Shown here: positions 1 through 12,900 of the stretch, piece by piece
Numbering within the stretch: the first letter of the stretch is position 1
How the letters are laid out: each line of letters begins with the position of its first letter
NCBI GenBank assembly: GCA_020137815.1
Contig: CM035359.1
Span: 3,784,532-3,848,531, forward strand
Length of the DNA: 64,000 bases
DNA from: Hormiphora californensis
Lineage: Eukaryota; Ctenophora; Tentaculata; Cydippida; Pleurobrachiidae
Direction: 5' to 3'
Notes under the pieces: model-generated
Databases searched by the model: none
Told to the model about the DNA's origin: nothing
What the model saw: the letters and a program-made list of their open reading frames with translations, nothing else
Program-made: the position numbers and the translations under genes

Positions 1-246
1 ATCACATACAAGTATGTAGTGTGAGACACTCGCATCCCATACTTGTATGTAGTGTGAGACACTCGCATCGCATACAAGTATGTAGTGTGAGACACTCGCA
101 TCACATACAAGTATGTACTGTCAGACACTCGCATCACATACAAGTATGTAGTGTGAGACACTCGCATCACATACAAGTATGTAGTGTGAGACACTCGCAT
201 CACATACAAGTATGTAGTGTGAGACACTCGCATCGCATACAAGTAT
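1..246. repeat. 33-bp minisatellite
   Basis: About 7.4 head-to-tail copies of a 33-bp unit (core GTGTGAGACACTCGC) with a few substitutions. Because 33 is a multiple of three, a spurious open frame runs through it. It lies just upstream of the first exon I can recognise, so it is probably intronic or 5' flanking. Confidence 0.9.
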
Positions 247-283
247 ATGTACTATACTGTACATAATAATACACTCTTTTTAG

Positions 284-927
284 AGAGCGACCACTTTTTA
301 ATAAAACGAAAAGATACGACTAACTTGAATTGCTACTATGGTGCGGATGCAAAGACCAAGTACAGTACCACGGCATCAACAACATGTGGTAGTGATGGCC
401 TTGGGTCAACTGACTCTTATGATGTTTACAAGTTCTCGTGCAGTGAGTTTTTATTAAACATATTAAGCCACATGATAATACACGTGTTTGGATATTTTAG
501 GGTATTCGACATACCTTACTTTCGTTAATTAAGCTCGCATATTTCAAGAAACTTTTAAATAAGAAACTTTTTTCTAGGAAACTACAGGTGTAAGCAATCC
601 AAAAACAAAAAGAATTTCTCCTTTATCAAGAAACTAAACAAGTTAGGGGTGTTCTATTTTGTTGTGGTGTCTCTGAATTGCGTGATTTACATTTGAAAAG
701 TTTCTTATAAAAAAGTTTCTTACTAAAGCGTTTCTTAAAAAACGAGAGTAAGGTATTATATGTTACTCGCCTGTAAAGCATTATGCTAACAGTTAATCAG
801 GTGTTTTCTGTTCCGCAGCTTGTTACGGTGTGAACTACGATGCTAACGCTCAAAAGTGCTACTTTCTTCGCGGACCCCCATATAAGGCAATGTTTGTGGC
901 GAACATGGCATCAGCATACATTCGATG
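284..927 (+). CDS. PAN/apple-like segment (exons 1-2)
   Basis: Two exons, 284-442 and 819-927, join in phase across an intron that ends in a TTCCGCAG acceptor. The product has spaced cysteines (NLNCYYG, TTCGSDG, KFSCTCYG, QKCYFL) ending in a hydrophobic strand, which resembles PAN/apple modules. PAN domains bind proteins or sugars in extracellular proteins. The first exon starts in mid-codon, so earlier exons are outside the window. Assignment is by cysteine pattern only; a small EGF-like or lectin-like module is an alternative. Confidence 0.5.
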
Positions 928-3900
928 GTGAGCAAACAGAACGATGATCGTGCCCCGATATTGCAAACCCCTGTAATTGTTTAGGCAATTTTTTGCAGCA
1001 TGAGTGATTTTTTAGCAGCCCAACATGTAACATCTTGCCAGCGCCCATGTCGCACGTGCCAATGCACCACGCGCAACAGGCGTTCACAACTGAACGCCTG
1101 TTAATTTGAAGAACCAACCAAACTTTTCAGTGTGATTCAGTTTGGATCTTCGAAGCAATTGTTTCGAAGATCCTGGTGTGATCGCGCCCTAATAGAGCCA
1201 CACACACCTTTTTAATTTCAGGTGTTATGGGGAAATAGAGAATGTGGCAGCTCTAGGGGAGGCGACGAGCTCCAAATATACCCACAGTGGTGCTCCATCA
1301 CGCATTATAGACCAATATCCCAATGGAGTTTGGTCCGCAGGTAAAATCAAAAATGTTATATTCTTTTCTTCTCTTCTTTCGTTTATATACCATGCAGAAC
1401 TATCCAGTAACCATGGCAATTATCCAGTAACCATGGCAATTATCTTGCAGGGACTACGACCCATACGGTGGCGGATTCAGCCCGAAAGATTTGGATAAAT
1501 ATCGATTTTCCCGAGCTAGTGACAGTTTACTCCTTCACAATCATGCACCGGTATTCTTGTTGTACCTACAGGAACAAAGGCGTCCAGGTACAATATTACA
1601 TCCCTTTGTTGTCGTCCAGGTACATGATACAATCTGCAATCCTTCATTCGTTGTCTTTGATCAATCCGGGGGGAAATCTCATCGCGATATGTAGCGGTTT
1701 GGGTTTCACACCGCTCCCTATGACCTTGGTAGAATGTTGGCAACCGACCAACATATAATAATAATTGGGCTATAAATATTGTTACTCTGACAGATATCAT
1801 TCGGAACGACAGTGATTGCCACCACACAAACAAAAACCACGTGGCATGTGTACGAGTTTGAAGAGGGGAAGGAGGCAGGGAGTGTGTATCTGGAACAAGT
1901 GGAACAAACTGTTAGTATCATAGTGTCAGTTGGGATATATTGTTATGTTCTAACCCTCCTTTACATTTGTAAAGAAGGGGCGCGCAAAACAGAGTCTAGC
2001 TAGGCAAGGGATGTATTGAAATAAATATATTATGATAAACAGAGAAAAATGCTCATATATATCCCCATTTAATCACATCCAATATATTCTAGGTGCTAAA
2101 CCTTGCCGAGATTTTCGTAATGGGGGTGTTCTGGACCCAGAAGATCAAGTTTTACGGGACTAAGAAAGAGGTGACCAAGGAGGACAGTGGTCAGGCGTTC
2201 TATCTGCAGATCGAGTCGGGAGAAAACCAGTTTAATTCGGATGCTGCAGGCATAGTTATTTTAGGTCAGTTTATCTAATGATGAGAAGTTCATTGACACC
2301 AAAGAACTCTGTGATACTATACTATATATTTTTACATTTGAGTTATCCACTGTCAGGCCAATGTTCTCACGCACTCATGCCAATGCTCTGACAGGTTGCC
2401 CACGTACGCTTTCCCCTACAATAATTGTCTTCCTATTGCATATCAGATATATCTTTGGGGGAACCGGACAACTTTGGAAAAGATCGAAAACTCGAGGCGC
2501 TCAATGGCACTTCCTGGGCAATCACATGTCGTCTGGACGGGGCAGCGGCATCTGCCATTTCACCCATCAAACTCTTCTTCGACAATAAGGACACAAGTAA
2601 GAGATTTAGTAACGAAATAACCCCTCCCTTACCAGCTCTTTCAAGGGGGTTATTTCGTTACCAAGTAAGAGACAAACGCCCCGGCCCCCGACCTTTTACT
2701 GCAGATTCACCAGGCACCCCAATTCACCAGGCAAATTGCAAAACCCTCCTCCCCCCCCCCCCAAGCATCCCTGTTGACTGATATTATTTCAGAGTTAATG
2801 GGCTAAACCGTATTGCAGTGGTACGGTAACCGCGTCGTTTTTAGCAGGGTCCTTTTGTTGATTTTGTTTTATATTCTTTTGGTGGTCTGTGTGTGTGTGT
2901 GTGTGGCAGTGTTTTGTGACCTGTTGTATTAACTCTCTATGTTGTAGGATGTACTGAAGATGGCATTTTAGCCGAAAGGCCTTTACACCTGACACCTCGT
3001 CGTTTTCTTAAGCCCTACCCCAATCCCCTATTTGCTGTGTAACACCATGCTGAGGGCGGGAGGAGACGACTAGGTTCAGTCCAACACTCGTCGGGGGAGC
3101 TGCATCTCGTTCCAAACACAAATGTTATCTACCACTGTCTTTATCAGAGGGGAAAGGGAACAGCGATTATACCAGTTTTGGGGCCCCTGAGTGTAGTGTG
3201 GACGTTTTAACATTTGAGTGATGATACGAGAGGTCACACAGCTAGCTAGAAAGGTTGCCCAGAGGTCCCTTCTGGTATCTTCATTGGATCCTAGCTTACT
3301 CCAATCGAGCATACTCCCATCCTTGTGGCCCAGGGTCGGTAGATCTTTTGCCTATGAAGACTTAGCCGAGAAATGCAGTGCCATCCTCCTGGAAGCCCGG
3401 CGAAAAATCATCCTACACTGCTAAACACCCGGACCTGCATATCCCATCCAGGAACCACCCTGATTTTACACACCCAGGACTGGACGACGTTAGGACTCGT
3501 TTGTTGGGATATGTGAAAAATCTTCAGGGCATACCGGCAAAGCCGAATATGACTAATGCGGAACGCTGTGGGAAGAATTGGCTGCTGAAGAAATTGAAAG
3601 AAGAAGTTCTGTTCATAACGAAGGCGGATAAGGGAGGAGCAACCCTTATTCTCGACTATGACGTAGTTTTGGGAACCGTTGAAGCCGCCTTGAGGGATGA
3701 AAGTGTATTTCAGAAGCTAGAGGTACCAGTCGAGGTCCATATGGCTAGGACAACGGCCCTAATCAAGGATACTGTAAGAGCAGAGAACGCTGCAGGAAGG
3801 TTGGAGAACCTCGACAAAAAACTCATCACTGGTCTCAACCACCAGGACAATATGGTAACCTCCCCGGTATTCAGAGCGATGACCCCTTATGTCTACCCGC

Positions 3901-6900
3901 TCTTCAAAATTCACAAGTTGAGTAAGGAGGACATCGAGGCTAAGGTGACGCCGCCGACTAGATTGGTACATGCTACTAAGATGGGGCCTTTTTACAGATT
4001 AGAAAAATGGTTGGCTCCCGCTCTTACGGAAATTAGTAGGCTCTACTGTGAGCAGGAGGGTGGGCGGACTCTAGTGCTAACGGACTCTTTATCTAAACTC
4101 AAGGCGGACTCTATATCTAAAACCGGACTCTTTATCTACAGTTAGACTTTGAAAAAAGTTTAGATAAAGAGTCCGCCCAGTTTAGACTTTTTAGATATAG
4201 AGTCCGCCCTGTGTAGACTTTTTAGACATAGAGTCCCCTGGTACATTTTGGCGCCAAATCCCCCAACCCGGACTCTATGTCTAAATTCCTAAACCAACCC
4301 AAAACCTAACCCTAACCATAACCCTAACCCTAACCTCGAACCCAAATAATGGCCCTAACACTTCTCAATTAGTATAGAGGTACAGCAAACTCTCGTTTCC
4401 GGCCTAACGGCCGAAATCTCGAGTTCGCCGAGAATGGCGGACTCTATGTCTAATTTAGATTTATGTAGATATAGAGTCCGCTCTTTGTAGACTTTTTAGA
4501 TAAAGAGTCCACCCTGTTTAGACTTTTTAGAGATAGAGTCCTCCTAGAGTTTAGACTTATTTGGACTCTTTATCTAAATCTAAATTTAGATATAGAGTCC
4601 ACTGTAGACTTAGAGTGTAGCACTAGAGTCCGCCCACCGAGCAGGAGTTCCTGTTAGATTCGGACGACCTTCTCGAACAGCTTAGGAGTTTGAATATGAC
4701 ATCTTACTCAGGGATGAGGCTATTCACTCTAGATGTGATAGCCTTGTACCCCAGTATAGACCCGAACCTGGCCCTGGAAGCTTTGGACGATGCTTTAAGG
4801 AACTGCAGAACACCTCTGGATGTAGCAACTACTGTACGTAATCTCACAGCTCTGATCCTGAAGGAATCATTTGTCACATTCAGGGGAACGGTCTACAAAG
4901 GAGTGAAGGGGATCCCGACGGGGAATTGTATATCCCGGCAGGTGGCAGACATAACGCTGCACTACCTGCTGTTCTTCAAGCTACCAAGGGCGATACCCAC
5001 ACAGGCGAACTTCTGGAAAAGATTCATTGACGATGTGTTCGGGTTTTGGCAGGGCACCGAGAGGTCTTTCAAGATTTTTGTTGACCATCTTAACTCCTTG
5101 GCCGGTCCTCTTGGAATTAAATTTGGAGACTATCAAGTTGGCCACACGGTGAACTTTTTGGATATGGTTTTGTCAGTATCATCATCAGGGGTCTCCCATA
5201 CCCTGTACAGGAAGGAGACCGATGCAAGACTATATCTGAAAACTGATAGTTTTCACCCGGAACACGTGTTCCGTTCCGTGGTACTGTCTCAAATGATCCG
5301 CATTATCAACAGGAACTCCAATCCTTCCCCCTTAAAAAGAAATTTGGACGAACTGCGTGAGGATCTCATGAGAAGTGGTCACTCCAAGGAAGTTTTGGAT
5401 GAGTTGGAACCATTGGCTAAGCGGCGGGCTACGGGGATTGAGGAGGTAAATAGGAGGGAACCGGAGAACGGTGTGACGCTGGTATACAGTGTCAAATATT
5501 ATGCGGAGGTAGAGGATCTAAGAGCGCTGATAAGGGATTGTCAGGGGAGCATTGATTTGGTTACTGGTTATCCTACTAGGGTGATAATGGCCTTGAAGAA
5601 GGGAGCTGCTATCGGTAATGAGGTGGTTCGGAACAGGAAGTTGAGCCTGAGTGAGGCACAGCCTACAATCACCCCACAAAATCAACGGTGTAATGGAAAA
5701 GGCTGTAAGACCTGTCCCATCTTATTCGAAACCCCTCAGACAGTAGTAGTTAACGGCTCTTGTTTGAAATTGGACTTAAGATTGACGTGCAAGTCATCAG
5801 GCGTCATCTATGTGGCTAATTGTGTAGTTTGTGGGGAATCCTACTTTGGACAAACCCACTCGGCATTACATATAAGGATGAACGGCCACCGCTCCAAGTT
5901 TAAAACTGACCAACTCGCGTTCGAACAAAGTGCCCTTTCATACCACTGTTTCCTCAAACATAGAGACAAAGACAATTTTAGTATTTCCTCTTTTAGGATT
6001 GGGATAGTAAAACGTGTGTCGGCCATGGAGTTAGATAGGTTTGAGGAATTTTTTATTGAATCGTTTGGGACCAGAGTTAATGGGCTAAACCGTATTGCAG
6101 TGGTACGGTAACCGCGTCGTTTTTAGCAGGGTCCTTTTGTTGATTTTGTTTTATATTCTTTTGGTGGTCTGTGTGTGTGTGTGTGTGGCAGTGTTTTGTG
6201 ACCTGTTGTATTAACTCTCTATGTTGTAGGATGTACTGAAGATGGCATTTTAGCCGAAAGGCCTTTACACCTGACACCTCGTCGTTTTCTTAAGCCCTAC
6301 CCCAATCCCCTATTCAGGTGGGGATGTTGCATATAAAATGAAGAATGAGGCAGATAAGAATTTGTGTGTTAAACCCAACAATGACCCAACATTTGATGGA
6401 GATATCCTGGTATTTGGCGACTGTAAAGGTACTATTATATGCGTAAAGTTGTAAAGGTATTGTAATTGCATTATTCAATTGCTTAAAACACCCATTGCTT
6501 TTCACTGTTTCCAATGCCAACTGATATTACTGTTTGTGTGTGTTTCTGTGGGCAGCATCGTGTTCAGCGGGTCCAAATTAGTCGGTAAAAACCGAGATTT
6601 GTCCAATTTAAACAAATGGTAAGAAATTTTACTTTTCTGGGAGATCAACGGGGGACGTCCCTGGGAGATCTCCGGAGGTGCAAGGGAGGCCGTAAGATTT
6701 GATTCGTCAATGATATTACTATTATCCTTGCTCGAACATAACAAATTACTATCACCCTTATTTCAGTTGTGAATGATAAGTTTTATCTAACCAACGAGAC
6801 GAAGATACTCCATTCACAGACGGGATACTGTCTTGGGGTAAATTCCTATTTTTAATAAATTTAATGATACACAATTATTATAAAACACCGCCCAGGCCAA

Positions 6901-9900
6901 ATCAACAGGGCCAGAAAATTGAGGTTTTAACCAGTCATATGACTGGCACTGTTCGGGATCAGAGGGGTATATACCATTGATTACATATTCCTGGCTCACT
7001 GAAAGCCCACTCACTGAAAACAACTCATTTAATTGTTGAATATAAGTGATTTCCTGTTCTCATTAAGGTACAAGGAACGGTCGCTGAGGGGGCAAAGATC
7101 CAAATTTCGGAGGCGAACTGTTACGACACAGCCTGGTTCTCGACATGGGCCGTAGGGAAGGGAGTTATCTATTACAACACGGATGCAAAGAAGGCGTTTT
7201 GTATCACTGGTGGAGCGGTAGCACCCCTTGTCGGGCAAGTGGTAGGTGATCTCTCCTTTATTTTGTCGCAACAGTCGAACCCCGATTTACCGGATGTGTC
7301 CTCAATGTGCCCTCAATGTGTCCTCAATGTGTCCTCAATGTGTCCTCAATGTGTCCTCAATGTGTCCTCAATGTGTCCTCAATGTGTCCTCAAACGTTCC
7401 GTAGGCAGTATGTCATACTACCGCTAAGGGTAGATGGTTTTACCCGGTAAATCGGGGTCCGACTGTATATCAAAAACTTATCACGGTGTAAATGTGCCGT
7501 GTAAGTCACGACAGTGTCACAACTCACACGACAGTGTCACAACAACACATACTCCAAACCCATTCCTAGAAAAACATATTCCAAACCGATTCCTAGAAAA
7601 ACATATTCCAAACACCGATTCCTAGAAAAACATATATTCCGATTCCTGTTTTTTAGCTCCAACTGACGGCAGCTGCTACATGTGTCAAGACAGCATGGAC
7701 GGACACCTCTAAATTCCAAGTAGCAAGTGTCGACCTGACAGCCCTGGAAACGACCCGGGCGAGCATCACAACAGAGGAAACGGCCTACACGGACACAGTA
7801 CATGCCATACCGGTCTTCACCAGTGCTACCGTCGGAAAGTACTATTGTGCTGTTATGTGTTCTGAGTCGGCACGTTGGGCGTCAACTACACAGGTGTATA
7901 GCATCGGTAAGTCAGATTAGAGAAGTTACATATGTTTATCGGTAAGTCAGATTATAGAAGTTTCACAGGTGTATCGAATCGGTAAGTCAGATTAGAAAAC
8001 TAAGCTGGCTAATTGTTGCTAAACCATGGATTGCAACATTATTGTTGTCCCCAAAGGGTTAAACTCAATTTCGTTTACTATTTCCATTAGTTGTCAGCAC
8101 CCAACCGGAGGATAAGAAGGGAGTAACGCTAGGAACTGAGGCTCAACTTACAATCAAATTCACTGTAAGTTAACCAAACCTCAATTTTTCCCTAACAATT
8201 CATATAAAAAATCATGTTAAAGATTTAATTTTCTGTTACACAATCATTTTACAGGATAAGTATCGGATAATTGTTTATGAGCCGCATGATATTATATATA
8301 ATAGTAATCTGTAGAGATCGTGGTATCTCCTTCCGGCTGGGTCAACAGGGACGAAATGAAAATACGGTGGTTTATTAACCAGTATTAATTGATTAATAAA
8401 CCACCATATTTTCATTTCGTCCCTGTTGACCCAGCCGGAAGGAGACACCATCTCTATACAGATTACTATCATTTTATCAATCAAATCAAAGATTTAAGAC
8501 CCTCCCTTTTTTATTGGCCCACGCAGTATATTCTTATTCTCAATCCCAGATACCAGGAACGATGGCAAGTAAGAGGTTTCCTACTGCAAAAGATGTGGAT
8601 GTAATAATGGTGGAAGAAGAGGGAAAAGATCCAAAACCAAAAGTCGTCTCCACCAATAGCGTCTCAGTAAGTGCACTCTATAGGGTATCTTTAATTAATT
8701 TAGATCACATGCAAGTGTCACACAAACTCAGGAACACGAGACGTTATTCAGTTATTAAATATTCATTCGTACACTAAAGTAAAATCGATTTAACTGGAAT
8801 CTCACCACCAAGAAATTATTGCGTCATTATCTTACACGGCGTCATACACATTTCTATTTGGAATTTCTATCTGGAGTTTCTATTTGGAATTTCTATCTGG
8901 AAGAACCGCACGTGCAGATGCGCCGCGCCGCGGCTCAAATTCACGTGCGAGATTAAAGAGAGAGACACACATTAACGTTATACGATTGTCTCTCACTCTC
9001 TCTGGAAAAACCGCACGTGCAGATGCGCCGCGCCGCGGCTCAAATTCACGTGCGTGTTATACAGATTCTGACCGAAAATACGAGCAATAAATTCCAGTTG
9101 GAAATGTGTATGACGAACTGTTACTACTGTAATTGATTGCATACTGATTGCACAATACTACTGCAATTGATTTCATCCTGATTGCACAATACAACTGTAA
9201 TACTGATTGCACAACACTACTGTAATACTGATTGTGCAATTATTGCAGGGCTCAGCATCCAGTGGGGAACTCAGTGTGGAGGTCAGTTTCAAGATAACCG
9301 ATGCGGAAGTTCAAAGCATGCAATACTACCGGATCAGGACTAACTTCACTAACATCGCTGGAAATGGATCTTATATCGGCGATCCGACACTCATTGTTGC
9401 ACAAAGTACATAAAGTGTACATATTATAATTATATTATACTGAACCTTGATTTATCGTACCTCGATTTATTGTGCAAATGCACCCTTCGTTCTGGTAAAT
9501 CGAGGATCCCGGTAAATCGGGGTCCGGCTGTATTTTCATGATCAAAACTTCCAAAAGTGCCATTTTTCAGGATCGAAACTTCCGAAAGTGCTATTTCTGG
9601 GCCTGATTGGTCTTAGTGCACCTGTTCTGTGCGAGGGATATACCGTCATCAAACCCTCATTGGCATGGTTACTTAAGGTACAAACTTTAATTCCTGAAAT
9701 ATTATACGGGTATGAAACTGTGAACCAGCTTATTGGGAAACAGTTGAGCACTTGAGCACAGGAGAGATAAACTTCTTCCACTTGCTGCAGGATCTAGGAT
9801 TTGTCCCTAAAACCATTACCATATAATTACCATGACAACTGATTACCATGACAACCGATTACCATGACAACTGATTACCATGACAACCGATTACCATGAC

Positions 9901-12900
9901 AACTGATTACCATGACAACTGATTACCATGACAACCGATTACCATGACAACTGATTACCATGACAACTGATTACCATGACAACTGATTACCATGACAACT
10001 GATTATCATGACAACTGATTATCATGACAACTGATTACCATGACAACTGATTACCATGACAACTGATTACCATGACAAATTATTACCATGACAACTGATT
10101 ACCATGACAACTGATTATTCAGGACGGGAAAGGAGATGAAATTGGAAAAGTGGCATCTACCGCGTGGGATGCAGACAAAGCCACCGCAACCTTCAACCCA
10201 GCCGTCCCGAAGACAACAGTGGACAGTGTCGGGAATTACAAGTGTGTGATAAAATTCTCGAATGATGAAGTCATGTCAACTGAAGCTGCTTACCTCAAAT
10301 TACTCTGTAAGCATACTCCATTTTTTTGTCAACCCCCAAAGTCGTGCGCAGAATTGTTTTGAGACTCATAACTTCAAAGAGAGATGGTTAAAATTACTAT
10401 AGAGAGCAAAAAATTTACTATAGAATATGACAGAGTTGGATCCGATATTACACAGACACAAAAACCAAAGACGACTAAAATGTATCCACTATTACACAGA
10501 TATAGAAGGGGAGCCAGCTGTGGCGTTTGCCGGCCAGCGAGGGACAACAGTTACGGTAACGGCGTACGTCTCGTACCCAGAGGATGAGACGGGCAGTTTG
10601 GAGGTGGAGGAGCCTAAAATAGACTGGATGAAGGTAATTATAACAAGCTGCCAGGTGGTAGAGACCATGGTGGGTGGATAAAGGTATAATCATTCATACC
10701 AGCTTCTTTTCCATTTACTATGCTTTTTATTTTATCAGTATTTTCTATTTACCAGCTGGTTGTCGATATACCGCTTGGTAATGGTACTTAGAGTCCCTAC
10801 ATACACCACTTATATGACGTGTCGATTTCTCTTGCTACTGTGTTTAACATTTATGTTCTTCCACAGATAGATTACAAGGAAAATGGCACAGAAAATTTGG
10901 TTTCCGTGTCAACGTTTGATGGTATTTCATCGAGCGAGGGAACGAATGATGCGGAAGGCTTAAATTCTGGTCTTACTCGCACACTATTATCAACGTAAGA
11001 AATCATTTAAATATACGCTCTAAAATACTACATTTAAACACAACACCGACTGTTATTGGATCTTTTGGTGAAGACATTGCTTTTACCTTTTTTACTTCCA
11101 CGTTCAATACAAATTATCACAAAACTAGATCATGACATAAATCAACTGAATTCTCTGATGCAGGCTAACTGTGGATGCTGCAGAGAACGCCGACAAATTT
11201 AGGATGACAGTCACGTACCCTAAGTATCCGAACAACACCCTCATATCTACTAAAACAGCTTTGATTATTCTGGGTAAGTACTGAGTTAGTACTACTGCAG
11301 CTGTAATCATCGGGGTGCCAGCCGAACAATCGAATACATGGGACATGTATACTTTTTGCCCAAAATCTCAAACATGACTTTCGCGGTACAGCTCGATCCA
11401 ATTAAAACATAATGTGTATAAAACTATTGCAGATGTGAATATGACTTCGGAAAGTGTCATGGGCGTCTCGGGAGGATCAGAGTTTGCTATAACGTGTGCC
11501 GCTTATGACTCTAAACAAGTGCTCGCGGTATGTTTGCCGCTCAATCTGTCCTTCCCCGAAATAGGATATAAAACTTATCAAAATAAGAGACTTCCCAGAA
11601 CAAGAGACTTCCTAAAATGAGAAGCTTCCTCATATATATTGTACATCTGAGAGGCGAGAGCTGCAGGATTTACTATGGAGTTGGTGACATAGACATCTGG
11701 GGCGACCCCCACGGGGTCGCGCTAGGTGTCTATGTCACCAAACCTGGCGTGTGCGGGGGGTCGCACCAGGTGTCACCAAACTATATATAGAGTACATCTT
11801 CTTTTTAGTATACGTGGTATAAGGATGGTAAAGCGTATACTGGATCCGTGAAGCAGGGCGTGAAGTTTAACACAGAGTTGTCACGAACAGAGATAGTCCT
11901 GGAATTCCTTTCGGTAGGCATAATCATGATGATAACTGTTTGTGTATATCTTATACTATAGTACTTTTCAGGCTACTTTAAATAGTGAAACAATCTAAAA
12001 TATAATTGGTATACCTTTCAGTTGCCTAGCTAGACTGTGTTTCGCAAATGTAAAGGAGGGTTAGAACATAACAACCTATTTCAGGCGACTAAGAGTGATG
12101 AGGGTTTCTATTTCTGTGGGGTCACGTTTGCTACGGAAGGAATTGAAATGTTGGCATCATCAGCAGCAGGGACAAAAATTACGCAGCTGATATTCATAAA
12201 CTATTTAGATGGTTACCCTCCTCCATACACCTTCGTCACTCCGAGTATGTAGAATAATGTGCCCAATATAACAGGCTGGACTATGGATGAATTATATGAC
12301 TACATAAAAGTATACATAGTCATAATACATGTAGTAGGCAATTTTGCATTTGCGGGCATCGCACTATAGACGCATTACCCACGTACTATAGACGCATTAT
12401 AAACGCATTATAAACGCATTATAGACGCATTATAGACACACGCAATATAGACGCAATTTCGTAAGCAGCACTATAGACGCAATATAGACGCATTATAACA
12501 GCAATATAAACGCATTTTTATAGACGCGACGCAGTATAGCCGCATTATAGGCGCACTACCCACCCCAAAATCACCTTATAGACGCACTATAGACGCATTA
12601 TAGACTGACTATAGCAGCACCATAAACGCTACATAGACCCATATAGACGCATGATAGAAGCATTATAGACACAAATCGCTTTTTATAGACGCCGCGTCTA
12701 TAAAAAACGTGCTTTTTAAAGAAGCACTTTAGACGTACTCCAGGCTACAGTGCGATATTTGAGGCGCAGTTGGGCGTTTTATAAACGCATTTTTGTCGCA
12801 TATAAAAGGAAGCAGTACAGACGCATTATAGCCGCATGTGTGCGAAATCGATAAAGACGCAATATAGACGCAAAATAAGAAGGAGAGGGAGAGAGAGGCG

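Larger units (their letters stand above)
2793..6312 (+). mobile_element. Penelope-like retroelement with pseudo-LTRs
   Basis: A 238-bp direct repeat occurs at 2,793-3,030 and 6,075-6,312. The right copy overlaps the 3' end of the reverse transcriptase ORF, as in the pseudo-LTR (tandem 5'-truncated copy) arrangement known for Penelope-like elements. TTCAG flanks both ends (2,788-2,792 and 6,313-6,317), consistent with a short target duplication. The element lies in an intron of the Ig gene, in the same orientation. A MULE-like element interrupts it. Confidence 0.85.

Noticed and set aside
1-246. CRISPR-like direct repeats
   Set aside because: The units abut without unique spacers and the context is a eukaryotic intron-rich gene; it is a minisatellite.
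3218-3424. Separate small gene upstream of the reverse transcriptase
   Set aside because: It lies within the Penelope-like element and overlaps the RT ORF in another frame; probably its N-terminal region or chance.
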